Made by a program: the position numbers and the translations under genes
Source of the DNA: a bacterium
GTDB taxonomy: Bacteria; Vulcanimicrobiota; CADAWZ01
DNA length: 9,179 nucleotides
Direction of reading: 5' to 3'
Assembly: GCA_024409025.1 (NCBI GenBank)
Contig: JAKSUM010000030.1
Span: forward strand, 1-9,179
Notes under the pieces: model-generated
Told to the model about the DNA's origin: nothing
Database searches by the model: none
Seen by the model: the letters and a program-made list of their open reading frames with translations, nothing else
In this document: in pieces, positions 1 through 6,492 of the stretch
Numbering within the stretch: the stretch's first letter is position 1
Layout of the letters: every line of letters starts with the position of its first letter

Positions 1-1
1 A

Positions 2-763
2 AGGGAGAAGCCTGATTTGTGGCATCTGTTTATGGCATTCTCCTTCCTTTCCGGAGGGAGCGGCATTGTTCCGGGATACCTCATGGGAATTGCGGAGCCT
101 TGGCTTGACATTAGGGTTTTTGTGGGCATTGCCGGCTTTATTTCTTCTGCTTATGCTGCCGTAAGATTTTTTAACAGGCTTTATGCTCCTTTTATTTTCC
201 TGATTTGCTTTGCAGCGCCTGTATTTTTGCTTTCATTCCTTGATGCTGTCAGGATTTTTGAATTTAAGTACTTTATATGCGTTCTGCCGTTTTTCATATT
301 CATAATATCCGTTTTTATTTCAGGGCTGCGGTTTAAAAGGGCTGCCTGCGGAATTCTCATATCGCTGTTTCTTGCTTCCTCTGTCTCGTTTATATGTCTT
401 CCGTGTTTTAGGACGGCGGACTGGAAGGAGGCTGCGGCTGTCATTTCTTCCAGAGTATCCGCAGGGGAGAGCGTTATTGTATGCCCTGCCATGGCGTCTC
501 TTGCCTTAAGACATTATATTGGCAGGGATATTGCGTTTGTTCCAGTGAATTCCGTGTCAGATGCGGCTGTACCGGAAGGTAATGGCTTCTGGATATGCTC
601 TATGCCGTTTCATCCATTATGCATGAGGCAGGATTTCCCTTTCTGCCTTGAAAATCAGTTCGTAAAAAAAGAGGAATGGCGCATGAGGGCCTATTCACCT
701 TCCGATGAGATTTTAATACTTAAATTTGCCTTTCCCCAGCCTTCCGTTTCAAGCAGTCCTTAG
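2..763 (+). CDS. C-terminal part of a multi-spanning membrane protein, probably a GT39/GT83-like glycosyltransferase (5' end outside the window)
   Basis: The reading frame is open from the first complete codon to a TAG at 761-763, so the gene starts upstream of the window; a TTG at 17 is only an internal start-type codon. About 250 residues are visible. Counting from that TTG, hydrophobic stretches near residues 34-50, 57-77, 85-103 and 108-128 look like membrane helices. They are followed by a soluble tail of about 115 residues that opens with DWKEAA (135-140). A final set of helices, then a DW-x-x-AA motif and a small alpha/beta tail, is the usual ending of dolichyl-phosphate-mannose/ArnT-type transferases, which move sugars from polyprenyl carriers on the outer face of the inner membrane. 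The catalytic N-terminal loop is not in view, so the family call is inference. The gene is convergent with the minus-strand operon and shares its terminator. Confidence 0.6.
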   Translation, partial: REKPDLWHLFMAFSFLSGGSGIVPGYLMGIAEPWLDIRVFVGIAGFISSAYAAVRFFNRLYAPFIFLICFAAPVFLLSFLDAVRIFEFKYFICVLPFFIFIISVFISGLRFKRAACGILISLFLASSVSFICLPCFRTADWKEAAAVISSRVSAGESVIVCPAMASLALRHYIGRDIAFVPVNSVSDAAVPEGNGFWICSMPFHPLCMRQDFPFCLENQFVKKEEWRMRAYSPSDEILILKFAFPQPSVSSSP

Positions 764-806
764 TCGGGCATTTAAGTCGATTTTGTTTAATTTTAAGTTT
801 CCATGA

Positions 807-849
807 AAAAAAACTCCTGCCACAGATTATATGCGGCAGGAGTTTTTTT
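807..849. terminator. Bidirectional rho-independent terminator between convergent genes
   Basis: Arms 807-821 and 835-849 are perfectly complementary: seven A:T pairs plus the 8-bp core CTCCTGCC/GGCAGGAG, around a 13-nt loop. Read on either strand, the GC-rich core is followed by a run of 7 or 8 U. It lies 43 nt after the stop of the plus-strand membrane protein gene and 4 nt beyond the stop of the minus-strand metallopeptidase gene, so it should end transcription from both sides. Confidence 0.9.
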
Positions 850-853
850 GTAT

Positions 854-2818
854 TTATTTATTTATTGTTCTTATTGCCTTTTCAGCAGATTTAATCAGGT
901 AGTCTGCCGATATTGCGTTTCCGGTCCCTCTGCTGAGCCAGAGATCCGGAGTCAGGCAGCCCTGAACGCAGAGCTTTTCCATTTCTTCCGCAAGGCTTCT
1001 GCCCTCAAGATGGGTTTCAACCTGACTTCTTATTATCTCTCCGAGAGGATAGTTTGGCAGATAGAGTCCGTATTCAATCATGTGCGAGTATACTGCAAGG
1101 AGTATTGAATCCTTTTCCCCGAATACTGGAGCGAACCACCTGTTCCAGTGAGCCTTCGCCGTGCTGAGCACGAAATCCCTTATCTCTTCGGGGGATGCCT
1201 CCGGATTTGCGTACATGAAGCGCCATGCGTCCATACATACAAGAGATACTCCCGAGAGCTCGAAGCAGTGCCAGAAGCCATGGAGCTTTATCATTGCCTC
1301 ACTCTTTGACTTGTCCTCGCTGAGTCCGAGTACGTCCTGATCCCTTCCCTGAAACACGAATGCGAAGCCTTCCGTGAATGCGGTGTTTGGCACTCCGCTC
1401 ATCAGAGGGGAGGGACAGAGGTTTAGGGAGAATACCTGCTCAACGCAGTGTCCAAGCTCATGGATTGCCACATTATAGGAATTGTAGTTCATCTTTCCGC
1501 CAGGGAATCTTGTTCTGAGGTGGGAATTGAATGCCCTTCCGCCTGCCCCCATGGCATGGCCTGCTCCTCTTGCCGGATCTACCGTTATCTTGGATGCGAG
1601 ATATGCTGCCTTTTCTTCTGTGAAGCCGAATGCTTTGAGGATGTCTGGTATGCTCTTCTGGAAGCCGTCCCTGTCACCGTACCGTTCGGCTATGATTTTG
1701 TTGAGCTCGGTATCATTGAGGGAGGACGAGTCCCTGAATCCTGGGAACCATATGTCAAATGCCCTAAGGGGTCTTCCTATTTTTTTTGAGGCATATTCGG
1801 CAAGCTCTTTTATTACGGGGCTTTCAAGAACCTGTTCAAGCATTGACCGTATCTTTGCTTCCTCAATCTCCACGCTGCATTCAAAGTTTCTGCTTATCGC
1901 CGTAGGATGGGAAGGCACATAGGGATCTATTGTCTTTTCCGATTCGAATATCTTTTTCAGATGGGCGTATCTTACCGCTCCCTCGAGCTCGGCTTCTATT
2001 TCCTTACCGTCCTTATATGTCTTGTTTGAGAATGGATCCCACTCATAGTCCGGACAGTTGATTACGCATGACGGAACCTCTCCGTTTACTACCCTTGAAA
2101 GGACCTTCTCTATTATCTCCTGTTTTCTTGTTGCTCCCTGCTCCTTGTAGAGGGCTTTTATTTCGTCTCTGAGCCCCCAGTGGCTGATAAGCTTCATTCC
2201 TTCGGGGAAAAGGTTTCTCCTGTCTCCGTCTACAAGCTTGTCCATGCAGATATTGTAATCTGATATGTACATTCCGGCTATTGACTGTGGGACGGCTGCC
2301 TTTCTGAGAACCTCCGGAGGAATTCTCTCGGAGAATTTGTCTGCAAGCCTTGCTGCCGCCCATTCCTCATCGCTCCAGCTTTTGCCGAGCGAATTCTTCT
2401 CTTCAAGAGAGTATATCGGGAAGTTTATGAGTATGAGGAAGGCGATTTTTGAATGATAGTAGTCTTCGGTTATATGGGCGAGGGGATTGAAGTCCGTAAA
2501 TACCTGATCTGCCGGAGTTATGTCCCCCGTGTCAAGATGGAGAGGCTCCGATACTGTTCTCAAAAGCTCTATCATATAGCCGTCTATTGCGTCAAAATTT
2601 ATTTCTGCTTTTTTAAGAAGGGCCGATATGTCTTTAGGATCCGATGCGAAATGCTTTTTGCAGAATTCTATAAGCTCTTCCTCAGAGCCGTCCTTCTCTG
2701 TCCATGCAAGTGATGTCTGCAGGGCGCATTTTTCCATTCTTTCAGTTCTTTCATGATTTTCCGAAAGAGCGCTTATTATTTTTTCTGCAGTTTTTCTTTC
2801 CAACTGTATAGCCTCCAT
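854..2818 (-). CDS. Uncharacterised HELGH zinc metallopeptidase, M3-like (gluzincin)
   Basis: The product is 654 residues with no signal peptide or membrane segment, so it is probably cytosolic. The motif IHELGH (452-457) gives two zinc-binding histidines (H453, H457) and a catalytic glutamate (E454). A glutamate in FTEGFAF (E483), 26 residues past the second histidine, is a good candidate third ligand; that spacing matches gluzincins of the M3 oligopeptidase type. Upstream is a Gly-rich segment (418-428, with the motif GHAMGAGG), and the C-terminal third looks largely helical. The length is close to M3 peptidases (about 600-700), but the usual HEFGHALH motif is absent, and M32 or an unnamed family are alternatives. 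It is the last gene of the operon, starting 1 nt after the ribF stop with no clear Shine-Dalgarno, so it is probably translationally coupled. Peptide degradation is inferred from the motif; the substrate is unknown. Confidence 0.75.
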   Translation of the reverse strand: MEAIQLERKTAEKIISALSENHERTERMEKCALQTSLAWTEKDGSEEELIEFCKKHFASDPKDISALLKKAEINFDAIDGYMIELLRTVSEPLHLDTGDITPADQVFTDFNPLAHITEDYYHSKIAFLILINFPIYSLEEKNSLGKSWSDEEWAAARLADKFSERIPPEVLRKAAVPQSIAGMYISDYNICMDKLVDGDRRNLFPEGMKLISHWGLRDEIKALYKEQGATRKQEIIEKVLSRVVNGEVPSCVINCPDYEWDPFSNKTYKDGKEIEAELEGAVRYAHLKKIFESEKTIDPYVPSHPTAISRNFECSVEIEEAKIRSMLEQVLESPVIKELAEYASKKIGRPLRAFDIWFPGFRDSSSLNDTELNKIIAERYGDRDGFQKSIPDILKAFGFTEEKAAYLASKITVDPARGAGHAMGAGGRAFNSHLRTRFPGGKMNYNSYNVAIHELGHCVEQVFSLNLCPSPLMSGVPNTAFTEGFAFVFQGRDQDVLGLSEDKSKSEAMIKLHGFWHCFELSGVSLVCMDAWRFMYANPEASPEEIRDFVLSTAKAHWNRWFAPVFGEKDSILLAVYSHMIEYGLYLPNYPLGEIIRSQVETHLEGRSLAEEMEKLCVQGCLTPDLWLSRGTGNAISADYLIKSAEKAIRTINK

Positions 2819-2819
2819 T

Positions 2820-3590
2820 TTATTTTATTTTTCTTAAAAACGATATATCCGCGTCTTTATGCTCCTTGATGCTTTCGCAGGATATACCGATTATGCGGCT
2901 TCCGCCCGTATTATTCGAGTTGATTGCGAATATGTGTTTTTCCCCGTTTATAAGTCCCTCATAAGTCCCGTCCGGAGGAATGATTTTTTTTTGCTCCGAA
3001 TGGAATATTCCTTTTACCTCGGACGCTGAAAGCCTTATTGAGTATGGTCTTGAGAGCATTGACGCCGCATCAGGCATTCTGCCTTCGGCTACGGCTTTTC
3101 GTATGCTTGTGCTGCTGACCGTCATTTCATTGTATTTTTCATGGCTGATTATGCTTGTACTGAATGGTCTGCAAAGAAGCATTTCAGGAGTACCTGACGC
3201 ATTTTTCCCGAACCTGTTGTTTCCGCCTATTGCAACGAATGAGGCCTTCATCTGACCTATGAGGATTTTGTCAATGAAATCCTCCGGAGACATGTCGGCA
3301 TATTGTCTGGTAAATTCTATCAGGGCTATAAAGTCAGGGCCTATTGACGATATGAGTTTCATTCTTTCTTCAAATGAGGTAAGAAGCCCTGGGGATTTCT
3401 CCGGACACAGTATATCCATAGGATGATTGCTGAAGGTAAGAACGCAGGATTTGAGATTATGCCTTTCAGCGTAAAAACAGACATCGGAAATGAGCTTCCG
3501 ATGTCCTGCATGAACTCCGTCAAAAAATCCCATCGTAAGAGCGGTTTTTGTATGCATGCCGCCCTCAGAAAGGCGTATTATCTCTGTCAT
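2820..3590 (-). CDS. ribF: RibF-like FAD synthetase (FMN adenylyltransferase) with a degenerate riboflavin-kinase domain
   Basis: Bifunctional RibF phosphorylates riboflavin to FMN and then adenylates FMN to FAD. The adenylyltransferase half is clear: GFFDGVHAGH (21-30) holds the HxGH nucleotide-binding motif, followed by LTFSNHP (51-57), GGNNRFGKNASG (122-133, where GxDFRFG is usual) and SSTSIR (159-164), then the RPYSI linker (181-185). The last 72 residues sit where the flavokinase barrel belongs and keep a PPDGTY segment, but I find no GRxxGFPTAN motif and no conserved catalytic Glu segment. The protein is 256 residues against about 300 for the family. The ATG at 3590 follows the upstream stop with no gap and keeps the N-terminal strand typical of RibF. 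An ATG at 3557 has a better GAGGG ribosome site and cannot be excluded. Adenylyltransferase activity is likely; kinase activity is doubtful. Confidence 0.87.
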   Translation of the reverse strand: MTEIIRLSEGGMHTKTALTMGFFDGVHAGHRKLISDVCFYAERHNLKSCVLTFSNHPMDILCPEKSPGLLTSFEERMKLISSIGPDFIALIEFTRQYADMSPEDFIDKILIGQMKASFVAIGGNNRFGKNASGTPEMLLCRPFSTSIISHEKYNEMTVSSTSIRKAVAEGRMPDAASMLSRPYSIRLSASEVKGIFHSEQKKIIPPDGTYEGLINGEKHIFAINSNNTGGSRIIGISCESIKEHKDADISFLRKIK

Positions 3591-4730
3591 TTACCGTGGC
3601 ACCACATATGCGTCGTAGCCTTCGTTCTTAAGATCTGCAGCTTTCTTTTCTGCAGACGCATGAGAGTCCTTCTCTATGATTTTGACCTTAAAGACGTCCT
3701 CTCCTCCCTGCCTTACTCTCTCAACGACAGTCTCATGTCCTTTGCTTTTCAGCTCATCTGCAATCCTGCCGGCATTCTCTTCCTTTTCGAAGGAGCCGAT
3801 CTGTATATTATAGGAGCCTGCCGGAGGAAGAAGGCTTGTGCCGTTTATTGCTGCAGGCTGCTGGGGCTGGTTGGTTTTTTCATGAGCTCCGGAATCATGA
3901 GAGGCTCCGGTATTTGCCGGTTCCTGATATGTCGGCTGCTGTTCCTGATATGCCGGCTGCTGTTCCTGTCCTTCAATCGGAGGATGGGCTATCTGGGGAA
4001 CCGATGCCTGTTCTCTCTGCTCTTCCTGCTGTGTAGGCTGAGTCTCTGACGCTTTAGGCTGTTCCTGCTGTACAGGCTCTGTCTCGGAAGTCTTTGTTTC
4101 CGGAACAGGCTCCTGAAGCATTATGTCTTTTGCCTGAAGCGTCTTAAGGGCCTGATCGTCGATTCCTGGAATAGGCTCGTCGCTGTTCTTATAGTCGTCT
4201 ATTTTCAGCTCGTCCGTATTGTCGGCAGGTACTGCCGTTTTTGTATTGTCATCGGATATTATTGTCTTCCAGACTTTGGGCTTGTTTGGATCGTCCGCCG
4301 CCTGCTTTTTTGAGAATAGCTTGCTGTCGAGCATATAGTTTCCGGCCCAGCTGCCGGCAAAAAGAGCTATCCATATTACAACAATCATTGTTATCAGAGC
4401 TTTCATCCAAAAATAGTCGCTCTGCTTATCCTGCTCTTTTTCCTCGACTTCGTCCTGTTCGTCAGATTCGTTCTGTTCGTCAGCTTCGTCATCGTCAGAC
4501 TCCTCATAGTCTGAAGCTTCTTCGTCATCATATTCTTGTTTTGCGTCCTCTTCAGGCTGCTCGCAGAGGCTGTCTTCGTTATCTTGTTCAGAGTCTTCGC
4601 TGTCTTCAGATTTCCCTGCCTCTTCTTGAGCTTCCTGAGTCGGAAGCTTTATTTTCTGTTTTTTAGCCGGCTTTTCTTCCGGAAGAGCCGCCTGACTTTT
4701 TTTCAGTTTGACGCTGTTCTGTTTTTTCAT
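3591..4730 (-). CDS. SPOR-domain single-pass inner-membrane protein
   Basis: The product is 379 residues in the FtsN/DedD-like layout. It has a short basic N-terminus, a very acidic D/E/S/Q-rich cytoplasmic stretch (about 34-102), one membrane helix (about 109-131, rich in I, V, A, W), a Pro/Gln/Glu-rich periplasmic linker, and a C-terminal SPOR domain (about 305-379). The SPOR domain begins YNIQIGSF and ends GYDAYVVPR. SPOR domains bind denuded glycan strands of septal peptidoglycan, so a role in division or envelope remodelling is likely; the exact partner is unknown. The ATG at 4730 is preferred over a TTG at 4778 because the TTG lies inside comF while the ATG has GAAGG about 10 nt upstream. 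It lies 19 nt after the comF stop, and its own stop abuts the ribF start. The linker has a 7-residue tandem repeat (QQPAYQE/QQPTYQE). Confidence 0.88.
   Translation of the reverse strand: MKKQNSVKLKKSQAALPEEKPAKKQKIKLPTQEAQEEAGKSEDSEDSEQDNEDSLCEQPEEDAKQEYDDEEASDYEESDDDEADEQNESDEQDEVEEKEQDKQSDYFWMKALITMIVVIWIALFAGSWAGNYMLDSKLFSKKQAADDPNKPKVWKTIISDDNTKTAVPADNTDELKIDDYKNSDEPIPGIDDQALKTLQAKDIMLQEPVPETKTSETEPVQQEQPKASETQPTQQEEQREQASVPQIAHPPIEGQEQQPAYQEQQPTYQEPANTGASHDSGAHEKTNQPQQPAAINGTSLLPPAGSYNIQIGSFEKEENAGRIADELKSKGHETVVERVRQGGEDVFKVKIIEKDSHASAEKKAADLKNEGYDAYVVPR
3921..3962. repeat. Two tandem 21-bp repeats in the linker of the SPOR protein
   Basis: Units 3921-3941 and 3942-3962 differ at a single base (T/C at unit position 12). 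A third, partial copy (ttcctg) starts at 3963. On the coding (minus) strand they encode consecutive heptads of the type QQPxYQE. The 21-bp unit keeps the reading frame, so copy-number change would lengthen or shorten the periplasmic linker without a frameshift. Confidence 0.85.
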
Positions 4731-4749
4731 AAAAAATCGACCTTCGCTT

Positions 4750-5397
4750 TTAAAGTGCTCGCGCGGCTGCCGCCGCAAATATGAATGACGCTCCTTTTCT
4801 TTTCAGCTCTTTTGCCGCTTCGGACATTGTTGCCCCTGTAGTGTATATGTCATCTATAAGCAGTATCTTCCTTCCTGCTGCTTCTTCCCCTGCAAGAAAT
4901 GTTCCTGCAGCGTTTTTCTTTCTTGACTTTCTGTCAAGCTTATACATGAAAGGCGTGTTGACCGTTTTTTTCAGCATTCCTGACGATACCTGCAGACCTG
5001 TTTTTGCGGACAGCTCTGATGCTATAAGGAGTGTCTGGCTGAATCCGCGTTCGGCAAGGCGCTCTTTATGGAGGGGAATTGGAACTATGCAGTCGCATAA
5101 TTTCATTTCTTTAATGCGTGTCAGCTGCGATGCCATTATTTCCCCTATGATCGGAGCTGCAGCTCTTTTGCCGCTGAATTTAAGTTTTCTTATAAGCTTT
5201 TTAATAATGCCCTCATACATGCTGCATGAGACAAGTATGTCCGCACCTTCGCATGGAGGCATTTCCGCAGATGCGGGATATTTGATCTTAGCCCTGCATT
5301 CTGAGCATAGATGCTTCCCGGCTTTTCCGCACAGCAGGCATTTTTCCGGAAAGATGATGTAGAGCAGGGATTCGGCTATGTCCTTGAGAGGAATCAT
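4750..5397 (-). CDS. comF: ComF-family phosphoribosyltransferase-like protein
   Basis: The product is 215 residues, typical of ComF/GntX proteins. Near the N-terminus the cysteines C20, C23, C31 and C34 (CLLC...CSEC) form the family's zinc-binding site. Then come PIPLHKERLAERGFSQ (106-121), the DRKSRKKNAAGTF region (155-167) and the PRPP-binding loop ILLIDDIYTTGAT (178-190). The protein is expected to be cytoplasmic. ComF is needed for natural DNA uptake in Bacillus and Haemophilus, where it acts at the stage of single-stranded DNA import, but homologues occur widely in bacteria not known to be competent, so competence is not implied. The ATG at 5397 forms an ATGA overlap with the wecG stop, which decides the start and implies translational coupling. 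An open extension to 5484 would run into wecG and lacks family similarity. Confidence 0.9.
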   Translation of the reverse strand: MIPLKDIAESLLYIIFPEKCLLCGKAGKHLCSECRAKIKYPASAEMPPCEGADILVSCSMYEGIIKKLIRKLKFSGKRAAAPIIGEIMASQLTRIKEMKLCDCIVPIPLHKERLAERGFSQTLLIASELSAKTGLQVSSGMLKKTVNTPFMYKLDRKSRKKNAAGTFLAGEEAAGRKILLIDDIYTTGATMSEAAKELKRKGASFIFAAAAARAL

Positions 5398-6110
5398 TTT
5401 GACATTATTACTGCAATGGCGAATTTTGGCAGGGCCAGCATCCTTTTCCATCTTGCCGGTTCTTTTATAAGGCGGAACAGCCATTCAAGACAAAGCTTCC
5501 TCATCCATGAGGGAGCCCTTTCTATGTTTCCGGATATGACGTCGAAGCTGCCGCCTACTCCTATTCCGACAGGTATTCCAAGCTCTTTTCCGTACTCCCT
5601 GTACCATTTTTCCTGTCGTGGAAATCCAAGAGCTATAAATATTATGTCCGGAGATGCCTTTCTTATCTCTGCCTTTGCCTCTTCGTCATCTTTAAAATAT
5701 CCATGGAAGGTTCCGGCTATATTGCATCCGGGATATTTTTCCCTGAGCTTTTCAGCCGCCTTTTCGGCTATGCCGGGCTTTGAGCCGAGAAAGAATATTT
5801 TTTTCCCTGTTTCAGCCGACTGTCTTACCGTTTCTTCCAGTATTTCCACTCCGGCTGCTTTCTCCCTTATCTGCTGTTTTTTTATTTTTGAGGCGAGAAC
5901 TATTCCTACTCCGTCCGCGCATACTGCTTCAGCGCCGTTTATAAGCTCTTTTATATCATTGTCTTCTCTTGCCGCCATTACCATTTCGGTTCCAAGAGTG
6001 ACTATGAGATGGGATTTGTCTTTTTCTTCTGCGAATTTGTTAATCAGATCCACTGTCTCGGATTTTGTTATGTCATTGACCTTGATTCCCAGTATTGATA
6101 TTTCTTTCAT
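5394..6110 (-). CDS. wecG: WecG/TagA/CpsF-family glycosyltransferase (GT26)
   Basis: The product is 238 residues, full length for the family. Such enzymes add a UDP-linked sugar (often N-acetylmannosamine or its uronic acid) to an undecaprenyl-diphosphate-linked sugar on the cytoplasmic face of the membrane, for wall teichoic acid, enterobacterial common antigen or capsule. Recognisable blocks are VTLGTEMVMAAR (37-48), CADGVGIVLASK (64-75, with the family's conserved Asp at 66), FFLGS (106-110), ALGFPRQEKW (160-169) and GVGGSFDVISGNIERAP (184-200). The C-terminal tail is Arg- and Trp-rich (about 200-224), as used for membrane attachment. A G replaces the Asn often seen in the TLN motif. It is the first gene of the five-gene operon. 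Start: ATG at 6110 with AAGGA 10 nt upstream. The actual sugar cannot be told from sequence. Confidence 0.93.
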   Translation of the reverse strand: MKEISILGIKVNDITKSETVDLINKFAEEKDKSHLIVTLGTEMVMAAREDNDIKELINGAEAVCADGVGIVLASKIKKQQIREKAAGVEILEETVRQSAETGKKIFFLGSKPGIAEKAAEKLREKYPGCNIAGTFHGYFKDDEEAKAEIRKASPDIIFIALGFPRQEKWYREYGKELGIPVGIGVGGSFDVISGNIERAPSWMRKLCLEWLFRLIKEPARWKRMLALPKFAIAVIMSK

Positions 6111-6130
6111 TTTGCATTGTTCCTTGCAAA
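6111..6130 (-). promoter_or_regulatory. Inverted repeat around the wecG ribosome binding site
   Basis: On the minus strand TTTGCA, an 8-nt spacer and TGCAAA directly precede the wecG ATG. The spacer carries most of the AAGGA Shine-Dalgarno sequence (complement of 6121-6125). In RNA this could be a 6-bp hairpin with the ribosome site mostly in its loop; as DNA it could be an operator. The arms are short and AT-rich, so chance is possible. Confidence 0.4.
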
Positions 6131-6139
6131 GGAAAATTT

Positions 6140-6167
6140 TTTATATGCGTGAATGTGTATAGTTAAA
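6140..6167 (-). promoter_or_regulatory. Possible promoter of the wecG operon
   Basis: On the minus strand a TATAAA (complement of 6140-6145) matches the -10 consensus at five of six positions. Sixteen bases upstream lies TTTAAC (complement of 6162-6167), a weak -35. It is in the right place, about 30 nt before the wecG start in the divergent 88-bp spacer. The region is AT-rich, so the match has limited weight. No convincing promoter was found for the divergent small gene. Confidence 0.3.
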
Positions 6168-6198
6168 TATTATTTGAGCCACAGATAAGGAGCTTGTT

Positions 6199-6492
6199 AT
6201 GATTTATTTTACCAAGCGCGGCCTTCTTATTGCGGAAGGCGGCAATGGAAAGCTTTTTTATTTTGATCCGTCTTCCTCTTTAAGGGACATTGCTGCTTTT
6301 ATCGCAGATGAGCCGGAGCTCTCGTCTCTTTTGGGAGAGCCCGAAAGCTCTTTCACGGATAATAGGGATTCCGAATATATTGATTTCAGGGAATCATCTG
6401 TTGCTGATTCCAGGCTTAGATCCCAGTCTGTGCTCGAAACTGACAGAAGGTTCAGAAATATTTTCAGTCAGGAACGGAATAGGGAATTTTAA
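6199..6492 (+). CDS. Small orphan protein of 97 residues, function unknown
   Basis: I do not recognise this protein. It starts MIYFTKRGLLIAEGG and has a hydrophobic N-terminal third, then a Ser/Asp/Glu/Arg-rich, probably disordered second half ending in NREF. No membrane helix, Cys cluster or known motif is visible. The case for a real gene is the AAGGAG Shine-Dalgarno at 6187-6192, exactly 6 nt before the ATG, one of the best in the window. It is also the only plausible reading frame across 6111-6463, where neither strand has a competing gene. It is divergent from wecG, and its last 29 bp overlap the 3' end of the convergent histidine kinase gene (6464-7588). No terminator is evident for it, so its transcript may extend antisense into the kinase gene. 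Confidence 0.6.
   Translation: MIYFTKRGLLIAEGGNGKLFYFDPSSSLRDIAAFIADEPELSSLLGEPESSFTDNRDSEYIDFRESSVADSRLRSQSVLETDRRFRNIFSQERNREF

Noticed and set aside
1448..1922. Overlapping plus-strand frames of 113 and 131 codons inside the metallopeptidase gene
   Set aside because: They are antisense shadows of a gene with a clear zinc-site motif, and neither shows a domain or a reason for translation.
3423..4049. Plus-strand frame of 208 codons with Leu/Cys-rich repeats
   Set aside because: The apparent repeats are the reverse complement of the Gln/Pro-rich linker of the SPOR protein and the start of ribF, so it is a compositional artefact.
4441..4570. Repetitive-looking gtcctgttcgtc-type sequence as a possible satellite or array
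   Set aside because: It is the complement of Asp/Glu/Ser/Gln codons in the acidic tail of the SPOR protein; the units are irregular, with no spacer structure, so it is low-complexity coding sequence.
4731..4778. Upstream TTG start for the SPOR protein
   Set aside because: It lies within the comF coding region and would add a non-homologous basic extension; the ATG at 4730 has a ribosome site and fits between the genes.
5398..5484. N-terminal extension of the ComF protein by 29 residues
   Set aside because: It is coded inside wecG in another frame and does not resemble ComF N-termini; the ATGA overlap at 5394-5397 is a standard coupled start.
5311..6162. Long plus-strand open frame (283 codons) opposite wecG and the start of comF
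   Set aside because: It lies antisense to two well-supported family members, its Ser/Phe/Ile-rich translation looks like the complement of their codons, and it has no recognisable domain.
6199..6463. Search for a terminator after the second kinase gene on the minus strand
   Set aside because: Short complementary pieces such as CTCTC/GAGAG occur around 6319-6337, but no stem is followed by a U-run, so no terminator is called.
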